DNA of 64,000 bases from Stercorarius parasiticus (taxonomy: Eukaryota; Chordata; Aves; Charadriiformes; Stercorariidae), in contig VWZL01001298.1 of the NCBI GenBank assembly GCA_013396915.1, forward strand, positions 1,088,709 to 1,152,708, in the 5' to 3' direction. Made by a program: the position numbers and the translations under genes. Each line of letters begins with the position of its first letter. Position 1 is the stretch's first letter. Under the pieces are notes generated by a model, which saw only the letters and a list, made by a program, of their open reading frames with translations, was not told where the DNA came from and did not search any database. Below, piece by piece: positions 33,305 to 46,445 of this stretch.

Positions 33305-36300
33305 ATGTGAATGGAGCATCTGTGTCATCCACTGCAAGTGCAAAACTGGGCTGATAAAATAGACTGACTTGTGTTACTCTTTAATTGCTTAATTTGGTAC
33401 TTGGTTGAACATTCTTACTATAGGAAGCACAAATAATACTTATTGCTGATAGTGGAAAAGCAATGCACATGCCCTAGCTTTCTGTGGCATGTGAGGTGTA
33501 CTCTGTGTCGCACTACAAATGAACAGAGCATGTAATCTCCATTGGCAAAAGAGAGACAAGCCAGTACAAGCAGGAGTCAGAAAGTTAAGAATGCAGTGAT
33601 CTTTTAACACAGAGTAGTAGTTAATACATATTGTGTTTTCTTACCTGAGGTAATTAACCATTTGTTGCAATATTTTGACAGAAGTTCTAATTGTCTTTCA
33701 CTGCATGCAAGTCTTTTGTTGAAAATGGAAGCAGAAGTCAACTTAAGCACAGATCTTTTACTTTTCTATGTAGAATTTTTTAACACCCATGTACACACTG
33801 AAATCACAAAATAGCAATGTAAGAGTGTTTTTTACTCAGGCATTTGATTCAAGGTCTGAGGAAGCCTGACTGTTTTGAAGACCTAAATAGAATTTGACCT
33901 CAAATGCAAGTTCTGTAACAACCTACCTGTCAAACAGCAATTAATACACCATGCAGTAAGCCGGAATAGGCTAGGGACACATGGATAAGACAAAAACTTT
34001 AAAAAGATTAAATATTTGCAAAATATCAAAATTTAATTTTCAGAGGTGAAAATTTCTTACTAAGAATCAATGAGATGTGGGAGCATAGGTGTACGTGATC
34101 ACTTTACAAACCAACTTTTTGGTTAGGTTAAGGACTTCAAAGCAATATGGATAGGACTCCGAATTGTTTACATAGTGCAAAAATTTTTTTCTACCTAATC
34201 CCACTTTTCTATTTTTGCTTTAGAAACCATCTGTTATTCCATGGAATCATGCCAAAATCCTTCTCAATCCAGCTTTTCCTTAACTTTTCCTCATATTACA
34301 CCCACCTTGTCCCGTTCAGTTCTGTAGCTAACCAAAAATAGCGTGGCAAAGTGCTTATCGGCAATAATAAGGTGTGACTGATTTTTTTTTCTAACATAAT
34401 CTACCAGTCAGGAATGCCACACTACTTACCGTAAAAATAAAAGTATTTCCTTTTGACTGAAGATAACTGCATTCTTAATTAAACTTCTTTGCCTTTCAGA
34501 TGCAAAGGAAAAGGCAGTTTACTTAACTTTGAGCTATTGATAGAGAGGTTCCCAGCACAGTGCTGCATTCCACAAGTGCCTTTAGTTCCTGGTGAGTGTT
34601 AAAGGGTATGGTGTGGCACTGGCGTTGTCCCAGTCAGATTAGAGTATAACTCAAACTCAAATAGACATCAAAATGGGAATATGTGTTTAAAAGATACTTG
34701 CCTACCAAAAGCAAGCTCTTAATTAACTTCTCTTAACTGGCTGCATCCTATATAAGTTGGATCTCTGTTCTCTGTGACCTGAATACTCTGCTTCAGTTCT
34801 TATGCTCTGTACCTTGTCGTCAGCTTGCCAAACCCTGCTACAGATTCAAAAGGAAAAATGTTGTAGTTAATTTAGGTCAACAGACAGGACACGTCCCAGA
34901 TTGACGCCTTGTTGTTTTGATGTATGTGTTTTCCTTTCCTTTTTGTTTTTATGCACCTTTTCATTCTCATCAAGATCTGTCTCCAGCTATGGAGTGAAAA
35001 CACTATTAAGGTTATGGTTCAGAAACATTGCGGGCTTTGCAGACTTAAATGATTCTGGGTAAAACGGCTACCAGCCATGGTAAAAAATTACTTTGATTTC
35101 CTTCTTCCTGTTCCGTAGATAAGGATCCTTATATTTTGCAAAATAATTTCTAGGAATGGAATAAGCAGAATGAAAAGTACTTGTGGACTGCGAAGGCATT
35201 ACTGAGAGCAAATTCTTCAATAGTCAGATAGGAGTGGATGATTTGGTGATATCTCCTCTCGCTCCCTTCGTCCTCCTTTCTCTTGGGACACAGATCAGTG
35301 GGATGTGCTATCTGTCAAATGCTGTAGGACAGAGCATGCATGCTATGAATTCATCATTCTTTCAGACCTTTACTTTGATAACATGTGCAGAAAACTCTCC
35401 AAAACAACATAGTTTGGAAGAAAGTCAGACAGTTTGTTGATGCATTACAAACTTCATTAAGTAGCTGGTTTGTGTTGTGGGTTTTTTTGCAAGTAGAGAC
35501 AGTGACAGGTTGCATGCTACATCTGATAAATTCCATGGACCAATTCCCTTCACAAGACTTGAAAAAGACTATGTCTGAAGTATCAGCTGAAAAGGGACTT
35601 TGCTTGATTACCCATGTGGATCACGAAAATTGCAAAGAATGACTAATATTGAAACTAGGAAACGTAGTATGAAATAGAGTATCCTGCAAAGATTTTTCTT
35701 CAAAAAGCTGAGTAATATTAATTCTGTTATTCTTTAAATGAGAGCTCTGGACTTCCAGTGTTTCTTTTTAAAAAAAGCTCTGTTACATTAGCTTTATGAT
35801 TTCTTCTCAGACAGTGTTGTGGCTAGTAACATTAATGCCAAGATCTAGTTGTTATGTGCTAATAAAGGGGCAGTATACACAGCTTAAAATACCATTGGTC
35901 CATTGTGAAATAGGACTAAAAAATGAAACCTATGGCAAACACAAGATATATTTCCATGAAAAACAACAACAAAATAGCAAGTCCTGTTTCTTACTCTTTT
36001 CCCCGTTCTTTAACAATTTTAAACTGCATTACATACCCTGTTGGTTAATTATATGATATTGCCATGCTTCAAGACTAACCTTTCCCCTTTCTCTATCACC
36101 AAGAGAATCACACATGATAGAGTTTCAAAAAATTTTGCTCTCTTTTCATAACAGACTATATTGCGGATTGGACTGCATCTGTGCTTATTTCCAAGGAGCT
36201 TCTAGATTAAAGGAGCTGGGGGCAGTTAAACAGTAACCTTGATTTTGCCAGTTCTGAACCCAGTCCGTACCAGTGGAGTTTGCAGTATAAATCACAGCAA

Positions 36301-36474
36301 GCTGCTGTGAAGCTGGCTGGCTGCCATTTGTGCCAGACACCTAGTACAGAATTTGGGGATGAGTAAAACTTGTGAAAGCCCTACCTGCACCACTTCTTCC
36401 TTGGTTATGCTCAGTAGATCAGGAAGCAGGAGCACTATACTGTATTTGACATTACATTGTTTTTGTACCATTTT

Positions 36475-36511
36475 ACAGAATCACAGAATGTTAGGGGTTG
36501 GAGGGGACTGT
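36475..36511 (-). mobile_element. CR1 3'-tail fragment (about 37 bp)
   Basis: The plus strand reads ACAGAATCACAGAATGTTAG, then GGGTTGGAGGGGACTG. This corresponds to the last bases of a CR1 3' UTR plus the octamer seen from the complementary strand. Similarity ends abruptly after GGGGACTG. Confidence 0.8.
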
Positions 36512-39244
36512 TGGAAGTAGATTTCATGTTCCATTTTAGAACTGATCTGTACATATTTTAGTAAGATGGATAAAAATTGCAGAGGAAAAGAGTAAAACTG
36601 ATTAGAGCGTAGTAGATATGGTGCCAGAGAAGTGTCATGGTGCTATATTCCTCAATAACTGGATTACACTCAGAATTAGAAAATCATGTAGGACATGTTA
36701 AAAAGTGGTTCATTTCACTAGATGCAATAATTACAGGCAATCTTCGATGAAGGATATATTTTAGATGTAGAGCACAGTTTTGATTTTTCCATTTAAAAAA
36801 AAGAAAAGCCATGAAAAAAAATCATGTCCCTACATTATTATTATGGGCTTATTTTAGACAGCTCAGCAGAATGTTTAAGACTTCTGTTACCTCTGACCAG
36901 CTGCTGTTTAATGGTTCCTCATCTGTAGAGAGATCCCAGTGATGCAGAGGAAAATTAATCCAAGAACTGACATGAAGTCCCCTAATTCATAATCTATTAA
37001 TCTCAATTTTGAGACCATTTCTTCCTTCCAGTTGAACCCATTTTAGAAATGACCTCTTGTTTATGAGTCCTTTAATGTCTCCTGTATCCAACTATAAATA
37101 CAGGAGAATAAATACTATAAATAAGAAGTCTACAGTATTTTCTTACATTTATACATCCAAAATAAGTGAGTGAAAAGTGATGAATTTTTATTACATAAAT
37201 ATGCAAACTGATACTGTGGTTTTTATATCTGCAATCTCCAGTGAAGCAACCATGTACATGTAAATATATTATCTTATATTAAATTGTCTACCTTCTATGC
37301 ACTACTATTAGTGTTACTTTGGAATTATGTAAGCAGAGAAGAGAGTAAAAGAAATATCCTTTGCAGTTAATTGCCTTTACTGCACATGTGTTAGCATGTC
37401 CATTTAAAGCATCCAAATTCACATGTAATTATTTTATGGATTTTCCTTTGAACTGAGGCATACTTGTGCTTGAACAGCCTAGTACTTTGGGAACAATTGC
37501 CATTTCAAAATACCTTTTTTATTTCCTGATCATAACTGTTTAAAAAAAGCTAATAGAACATGTGGCATGATCCTTGTTACAACTTACTGCAAGAAAATAA
37601 TATATTTATGATCTATCATTACATGTACTGCATTAGTGCTCAGGTGACACTTTATGCTTGACCTTTTTTAAAGAAAAATCCTTCAAATCTATATAGTATA
37701 GTAAAGGTTAATTTCTTCCGCCCCCCACACGCAGAGTTTTTGCTTTACTGGGCGGTGACTTCATGTTCATATTCCAGACTTTTTCCCTCAAATATAGGGG
37801 CCTAAAATTATCAAGTGTTTCAGTAGGGTGGCTGTATAAAGCTTCAGAGGTGGCAATGTAGTGCTCAACACAGCAACACCTCTCAACAGAAGTGTTGTGG
37901 AAGAATTTACCTGAGAAAGAAGCAGTCCTTCAGTGAGACAAGTGGGGACAGGAGGGACACCAGCTGAAGCAGGCTGTAGAGAGGTGGATTTGGACATTGC
38001 TATGCTGAGAGGAATAACCTAACTCAGGACAAAAGTGTGGATGCCCAACCTCATTGAAGCCAGGGGTCTCGTAAACTCTACTCTTTGAAATAAGATGTGT
38101 ATATGGTGGTGTAATCATGTTGGAAATAGACTGGTACCCACTTTTTAGAAATGGGTCTTACCTTAAAAATTCTAAAAGTCTGATGAAGTTGCACCTGTGT
38201 CCGCTGACCTGTTTGACCTTTGAAGATGTGTCTCTTGATAGGACTGGACCCCTGAAAATGCCGCTGGACTCAGGGTGCATCACCAAATGTTGCAGGGAAC
38301 TTCTTGCGCTGTTAGGAATGGGTGACAGGGTAGAAAGGTCGGACTGTAGTGCCCTGGAAAGGCTAGGCTAAAGTAATCTCCTGGTAACTCTGCTACTGGT
38401 GAAGTTCAATTCAGTGATACAGGAGGACAAACTAAATAGATAGTAAAACTTGCCAACAAGAAGTAAGTGTTTCACAGTAAACACTAGAGTAGGTGGGTTT
38501 CTTAACTATAAAGGTACCATTAAAGGACAGTACCCAGATTGCAGGATGTAATCTTGATCATTAGGTGGACCCAGTAAAACCACTCTGCCTGCAATACACA
38601 ACTATACCACCACACGAAGTGTGTTATAGGCCCCTTTCTACTTGTAAGAAATTCTGTATTTGATACCTGTACTGCAACAGGCTTTGTCTATCTGGTAGGT
38701 CAGTTATACCTGCAGATATTTCTGTTTAAGCCTTTAAAGCACAAGAAAACTTTTTAATTAAAACTTGGGTTTCTTTGGTTTTTAGAAGGGGGGGTTTCTA
38801 TTAGCTCCCTGTAAATTTCTATAATATTAATACTTTGAGATTTTTGAATGACTATCTCTGGCTTCTTTTCACTTCTTAATTTAAAAGTTTGAGTTTGTTT
38901 TTTCATCTCATGACTGCATAAATGAAACTAAGACTTAATTAGTAAAGGAAGCTCTGGCCACAGAGAATTCAAATTGATGTAAAAAAAGTTTTACTTTCAG
39001 TTTTATCTGTCCTACTGCTGCAATGTCTAGTGAGGCTGACCCTAGTGCTGCTCACAAGGTGCAGAATTTCATCCTGACAGCCCATGTAGCTCCAATGGGG
39101 TTCACTTATCTTCTTTTCACTTTTTTTTTGCAAAGCAGGGTCTTACAGAAGACCTGTAATCCTATCATGAAGGGGAAGACTAATCTGAAGTATCCTGAAT
39201 GTTGGTGCTGAAACACATCTTTCAGACATGCCATGAGACACCAA

Positions 39245-39271
39245 AGAAAGGTCACGACGTAGAAAGGTCAC
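39245..39271. repeat. Direct repeat AGAAAGGTCAC with two AGGTCA half-sites
   Basis: Exact 11-mers lie at 39245-39255 and 39261-39271. Each contains AGGTCA, the nuclear-receptor half-site, in the same orientation with a 10-bp spacer. A 10-bp spacer is longer than the classical DR1-DR5 range. The simplest reading is a short tandem duplication. Confidence 0.55.
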
Positions 39272-41133
39272 AATATAACATTTGAGAGTCCCATCAGATC
39301 TGCTACCAGACCCCTATTAAAACTCTTACCTTCAAGGAACTAACTACACTGTCATCCAGCCTACATTCCCTGTGGTCAACTTTTCAGTTACCTCCTGAAG
39401 TGTTGAATTATAATCCAGTCATAACTGAGATGTTGATGAGGGAGAATGATGGTACGAACAAGTAGGCTATGCGTGGATGCAGAGCATTTTTCAAGTCTGC
39501 TGGTACAGCTCACCCTTGAAACACAAAGCAAAACATACTTAGACACTTCATATTCCCTCTACATACATAATGACCTCTTAATGAGCTTTCATCATTGCAA
39601 TCCTTGTTAAAATTTTTGCAATCAGATGGAGAGAGAAGCCAGAAGCCATTTGTCACCCTGAAATTCCTCTGTAAAAAGTAATGATGAGCTTAGTAGCCCT
39701 GAATAAATAATTTTATCAGTTCATATACACCTGTCATCCTCTATGTATCTTTCAGAAAGTAGTTGACCATAGTCTTGCTTCCTGGTTTAGTTATATCCTC
39801 CAAGCATACTTCTCAAAAGGTTCTGTTAAGTATAAAAAGTAGAAATCTCCCCTCTTCAAGCGAAGCTGTTGAAAGCTCAATTTAAAAATTCTATATCAAA
39901 TTCTGAAAAGTTTTAATATTATTTCAAATCTGTTCTGCTGTAAACAGTTACTGGTTTTGGGAAAACTCATTCTAGAGTGAAGACGAGAGTATAAGCAGCT
40001 ACATGATAATGGATAGCACATGTGGCAATTAAAACCAGACTCAGTAACTTACATGCTGGAATGCATTTCACTATTAGCTCCACTGTTTTAATACTTAGAA
40101 TCGGGTCTCCACCAGACTCGCTAAGTAGGGAAACCTAGTTCCTTACTAAAAACGAATAAGCCCAGAGGGTTTGAACTTCTCCGTGAATCAATGGGTTCTC
40201 TTGTCTCCACTCTTTTTCCCAAGCGGTACCTTTCACTTCAATATCTTGCCTCTGTAAGGTCCTCTTCTTTTAATAGCACAAGGCAGTGGTCTAAAAAGAC
40301 TACGTTTTAACATTTTATTATTGTTGTCCAGAGTTATTCGTATCATATTCATCTCTTTTCTGTGAAGAGAGAATTTATATGCTCCTGTGTGTTTATCAAC
40401 AGCAATCCACTTACTAAGGTTGCTTCACTATTTTTGTGGTAGCCTTATCCACAACAGTATGAGAGTAAGGCAGATTGTTTTAAATCATGCTGACAGTGAC
40501 TTTCTATATAAGGTCCATATTTCACTTGAGAAAATGTGTGAAATATGCTAGTGATCAGGTATATTAGCAGATATGAATATTGATTATTTAGAGATATAGC
40601 TCCGCTGACAACGCCCACGGTCTTCTAAGCCTACCGTGATGTTCTCATTTGGTCACGTAAGTGTAGAGGCTCACTATAGACAAAGTTGCTTTTGTGGTTG
40701 TTTGTCAGTGTAATGAATAAAGCAAGTATCCTGTGGATAAGCATATAGTCTAACTAAAGGCTGCATCTTAATGAATTCTCACAGGGTCACAGGTTAAGAA
40801 TGCAGCAACAACTCTAAGTTTTGAGTGACCTGATTGCTGGATTTGTGAGTCTGCGGCCAGATACAGTCTGTGCTGGTTCTTAGCTTATGATCAGACACTT
40901 TCCTAGGCTAAGTACAGACTGTGGCCCTTTGGTTTTACAAAGTTTTCAGAAGAACATTAAACAAAATGTATCCTAAAAATGTAAAATATCAGTTCTGTCT
41001 TGAGATATTTCATCTTTGCAATACAGTCCTTCACAGTTGAAACACGTTAGGGTTTTTTTGAATAATTACCACAAAGATAGAGGCTTGCTGTCCAATCCCA
41101 ATGCAAATACCAATACATCGAAAAAAAATGCGC

Positions 41134-41149
41134 ATAGGATGATAGGATG
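41134..41149. repeat. Tandem ATAGGATG x2
   Basis: Two adjacent exact 8-mers following an A8 run. Confidence 0.7.
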
Positions 41150-44100
41150 AAAAGAGGTAAGCTGTTATTTTCAAGTGCTAATGTAGAGTTGAGCTAATCC
41201 TTTTATGCGGTGATGATTATGCGGTAACTAATGTGTGTGACAGCATCTGATAATAAATTAATAGTATCTTTGACTAACTCAAGTGTAATTCTCCTTGTTC
41301 CATTACATGCAATGTCATGACATGGTTGAAATCCCACTATGCTCATCGTATGTGCACACCATCCCTGTATTTCACATATTATCTATGCAAAGCGTGGAGA
41401 GCCAGGACAGGCTGATGTTACGTGGATAGGTGTCACTTTGTCTATGTAAGTGGTAGATTACAAACACCTGTTGGCTGATAACCTGTTCAGGTTTATTTGC
41501 AGCAGATGTTGGTGAGCAAAGCGGTTGTATTAATGGCCACAGTTAGCACACTAAGATGTGGGCTTCCTGGCAACATTAGTAAGGTGAACGGCTGTAATTT
41601 CTGAGATTGAATTGTAGATCACACTGTATTGATTTCATTTTTTCTGGAACATGTTTGTTAAGTTGTTGGGTTTATATTTTTTTTTATTATTATTTTATTT
41701 TAATTTCATTTTAATACAATTTTCATCCAAGTAACTTAAATATTTAAACATAGAGAATTATCCCAATACCTAGGATTATTGTTGCTGCTATTCTGTTGAG
41801 TCCTGCACACCTTCCCCCCAGCCCAATTTGAAATACGTCCAGAATGAATTTAGAGTGTTCAGCTTCAGTGTGAAGCATTAGAAAGTTGGCTAATTGCATA
41901 ATTTCTGGGTCTAGGGTATGACACTTAAATGTCCAAAGCTAGGTAGCCTAAACAGAAGTGGTGTGGTATTCTTCCAAGCTATTGAGAAGTCTCAGCTTTC
42001 TTTTCATCAACAAGAATCTTGTTTTTCAAAACTAGTAGTAGTAGTTAGAATAATGATCTTCTCAACTGTAAAGTTGGTCAACATGGTGTGGTCCTTAAGG
42101 TAAAAACTTTGTGATGCCATTTTCACTGTCCCTTGGAAAAATTCGGTGTTGTATACTTTTAAAATACCAACAGCAATATAGAGTTCCTCACATATACAGT
42201 CACCAGCCACATATTTTTTAGACTATCTGTTTTTGAAGAAAAAAAATCATACATTTTGAGATGAAGTACAATTTCAGGGGGGATATGAAAGCCTATTAAA
42301 ATACATAAACTGATAATACAGGAAAATATATAGGTGGAGATAGTGGTATTGTTTTTTAAAATCTTGGGATCAGAATGGAAATGAGAGTCCATTGTTAACT
42401 CTAACAGACACTTTCCATGCAGCCTAGGCTTCTTTGTCTTTCCCTTTGTTCTGCCATTTATCCATCTCTGAAACCAGGTTGTTACTTAAAAAAGAGCTTG
42501 GCTTTCTGACCTCTATGCGTGTATGCATGGTGGGAAGAACAACAGAAGGTCACCATCTTGATGTAGTAATTCTCAAACTTGCAAATAACCATAAAAGAAA
42601 AAACACTTAAAAAACTCCATTACAACTCAGAAGAATTTGTGCTGAGAGAAGGAACAGCCAGTGGCTTCATAGTTATGAATCATCCTTAAAACTGAATTAT
42701 CTTAACAAAAAAATTTAAGTCATGTGGATATATTCCGCAACAACAGATTTGAGATTTTAGTTTTTCTTTTTTTTGTATGTTTTTGGCTGATTGGCTTGTG
42801 TCACATCCTGATCTTGTGAATATTTATGATAAAATTCGACAATATGAGTGAGAGTAGACTTTTAGTCAGGGTACCATCTCACTAGGACATAAGAATCTAA
42901 AGACTGGTGAAAACAACAATCCATCAAATGCAGAGTTTTGATCTCTGACATTAGGCAATAATGAGTGCCAAGAGATTTCAGGCATGCAATGCAAGTATAC
43001 AGTGATATTTTTCACTATAAGGCTTCTAGCACTTTGTGGCTGTGGATCTCCGTGTCCCTTACTGGTGAATTATCTTATGAATATGACTAGCAATTCTTTG
43101 AATCTGCCTGTGTGTTTGGCATCCACAGCACCTCTGCAGTGGTTTTAGTTAAGGGTAAAGTAATAGCAAAATATACCTGCACACGTATACGTACATTTGC
43201 TTCTTGAGAGTAGATGATGGCTGTAGTCAGTTTGCAGTATGTAGTTCCCTTGCAAGCTTCCAAGATGTGTTAGAAAGTCTTAAAATCATTCCTGGAAGCT
43301 TCAACTGGTCTGTAGCCAGCCTCCCCACCTCGCCCTCCGAAACAACCAGCAAAGGAAGCACTCCCCAAAACCTGAACTCACAGAGCAGCTTGCACATGGG
43401 TTACACAAACATGGGAATAATTAATCACACCAAAGATGAGGAGGGCCATTTATTATAGGTAATGCACTGATCGTTGACAGTTTGTTCTGCCTAAAGTTTT
43501 TAAAGAAAATCAGGGACATTTACAGGAATTAAAGGCTAAAGAAAAAGAGATATATTTTCCTCCTTCACAGCTAGTCTGGGAGCAGACTTTGATCTCTTAC
43601 TGAAATTGATTACCTTAGGGCTTCTTCCTTGCTCTGCCTGCAACGTTGGTGTATAGGAATGGTATATGACAATACTGGCAGAGGTGGATGAGATTGTGAA
43701 GCACAAAGTTTGGGTGATGGTGAAATAATTGTCAACCCAAGCCATTAAGGGTTTTAATTTTACCCAAGCACCATGGATACTTGGTTGTGTGACTAATATA
43801 GAGGAACTTGACACTTAAACCAGAAAATTAATTCAAAAAATTACCTTTTCTTAAATATTCATCCTGTTTTATGGCTGCTCCCTTATATGTTATTATGTTA
43901 TTTCCTTGATATTACGTTATAGTTACACTTCAATTGTAAGCATTCCCACACAAATTTGCACCTAATCAACAGGGATAGTATCAAAAGCGTGCTAGCACAT
44001 TTTTATCTGCATAGGTCAGAGTAAAGTAAGTGCTGGCAAGATGCCCAGTGTGGCAGTTTTGCTGCATTTGGTAATATAGACCTGGGCTGGACTGGGCTGT

Positions 44101-45060
44101 AACTTCAAAATAGGAAGTTTTACAATAGAACTGGCAATTCTAGTTGGGTCTGGGCACAGAGATGCAGAAATGGAATTTACAGATATCATTGTCAGCTTTT
44201 TTGGAAGTGCTTTGAAGTTCCAGAAAGTGAAACCACAGTTTATATAGCATCTTCTGTATAAATAGCACGTCCTGTTTATAGAAGTGCTCTCTCTGGGCTC
44301 CTGTTATTTCACATGTATAGGACAATGCATGGTCTTATATGATGCTATAGTTTAGGATTTTAAGAAAGCACAAGTTAAATGCATAAAGTAGAGACTATAG
44401 TGTGGTCTTTTATATATTAATGTGTATATATTAGGAAGCGTAATTAAGATCATAGGAGTCTTAGCTTTGGTAAATCTCTGACTCTTGAAAGCTTGATAGC
44501 ATAATTTTAATGTTTGTTTCATGTAGGTTTTTTCATGTAGAATAAATACATGGATCACTGGTAGTCTCCATGCAGTCCTCCCAGGAGGGAAAATAAAATG
44601 AGGTCATGGTTTAAAAAAATTATAACGACCTCAGTGCAAGGCATTTGGAGAGGAAGGAAGAATTAATGATTACATCATCTGCTAGTGATAATGCAGCATT
44701 AGTGAAAAGAACTATTGTTATTTATGGCATTATAACAGAGTATCTTAGAAAACATCTCTGATAATTCTTAGTCTGAAACTATGTGAATTTTGGTTTCTTT
44801 ATAGTTTATCTGGATATGTTCCTTTAATGACCTGAAGGGCAGGGTAGAAGTGAACATTCAGATCTTTGGAATTTCTATTCTGATTTTTATATAAGGAAGA
44901 CATCATCTATCTGCTCTGTGCATAGTGATATCTGTTTAACAGTACGTAGTCATGATACGGCAAACAATAAAGAGGTAATCTGTCTTCCTGAAAACACAGA
45001 AGTATTGTCAGTTATCATGATTTTATGATTTTAGTCAAAATTCTCTTAGGATCTGGTGTT

Positions 45061-45097
45061 CTTTTCTTTTCTTTTCCTTTTTTTTTTTTTCCCCCTT
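45061..45097. repeat. Pyrimidine tract (CTTTT)n-T13-C5
   Basis: CTTTTCTTTTCTTTTCC followed by a long T run and CCCCC. No convincing splice acceptor or exon follows it. Confidence 0.8.
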
Positions 45098-46421
45098 GTG
45101 GAAGTGTGTGAATGTGAGATTCTCACCTTCCACTTAGAAAAAAACTAGTTTATTTTCCAGTTGTTCTGACTATGAAGAAAATACTGAATATGTGAATTCC
45201 AGTTATTTCAATGAAGGTGAGCAAATGAAAAAGAATGCCATAATAATTTTACATCATCACTCCTGGACACCTGGAATTAAATTTTGGAAGGCTTGGGGTG
45301 ACCAATACTGAGATCTGGTTTGTTGTGTCTACCTACATTGCAAATTGAATAGGATGCTTCTGCTAACATCGACGTTTGTGTGAAGCATTACAGACCTTTC
45401 TATGTGTAAAAAGTGTGGGCAGCTTTCTGCTACGTTTCACAGGCAGGATGGTCAATGGTCATAGGAAAGATACGACTATGTTGAGAGTTTTTTGCATGAA
45501 ATAGAAATTCTAGAAAAAGAATCTAGAAAGACAATATCACAGAACGCCTGGTCAGCATCTAGAGAATGAATTTAAGTCTTTCTGAAAATTTTATGGCTGT
45601 TCCAACTTGGTTAACTAGACTAAAGCTGTAGTGAGTGACTATTAATCCATGGAACAATGCTTTCTTCAGCTGGAGGCTGAAGACCTTTTGGTCACCCAAA
45701 GCAATTCCTTCTCATCTGGCACTTCCTCTTCTTTCTCCATCAATTCTGTAGCAATTGTGAGAGGCAAAACCAGACTACTGTAATAAATTTCAAACACATT
45801 TGGATAAAATACTGTGGAAGCATGTCATTCAGAGTTACTCACAGTTATGCTCTGGTGGACAAAACCTTTTAGCTCTGGAGTGCAGTCATGAGGTAATATT
45901 GGTACAAAGCATGCTTGAGTATGCTCAGATGTTTCTGTCAATGGAGAATTTTCCTCTGTATTGTAAGCACCGTAGAGTTCGGTGGTGTGGCCCAGCGAGG
46001 GGAGTCATTGCTAAGCTGATGCTTTAGTCTTGTTTCTGCCTGGCTTGCAGGAAAGATAACAGAAGCTTTGCTTCTGAATGTCTTTTTCAGAAGCTCATCA
46101 CGAGAAAGTACCGTGTTTTCTCGTTTTGGGTGGTCATGATTGTAACTATTTGGGAATTTCTGAACAGTATATATGGGGCTTTTTTTTTCTTGTGAGAAAA
46201 TGCAGATTCATCAAAAATGAAAGAAGAAAAACTCAGTTTCTATAAGTTTTTGATCAAATTCTAAGCATATTTCAAAATTTTTCAGAACAAATGTGGTTGT
46301 TCTGTTTTAAAACAGCCTTTTGTTTTAAATTGTCAGGTGTTTATAAAAAATTAACTACTTAAAATAAAATTTAAAATTAAATATTTTGAAGTTATACTAG
46401 TGAAAACTGATAACCTCAAAC

Positions 46422-46445
46422 TTATTTTTAAAATTTTAAAAATAA
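46422..46445. repeat. Perfect 24-bp A/T palindrome
   Basis: Bases 46422-46445 equal their own reverse complement over the full length, with no GC pair. An A12 run follows. Probably a consequence of A/T low complexity (46340-46460), but exact. Confidence 0.65.

Larger units (their letters stand above)
29889..36474. other. Non-coding stretch, no gene seen
   Basis: AT-rich sequence with chance frames only, including those at 31602-31853, 32819-33046 and 35183-35642. Hairpins at 31114-31141, 31265-31289 and 33274-33304 are listed separately. A T12/A7 run lies at about 31667-31682. Confidence 0.6.

Noticed and set aside
43204..43458. 84-codon frame rich in Ser/Thr/Pro
   Set aside because: It looked exon-like, but I found no convincing flanking splice sites and no recognisable domain.
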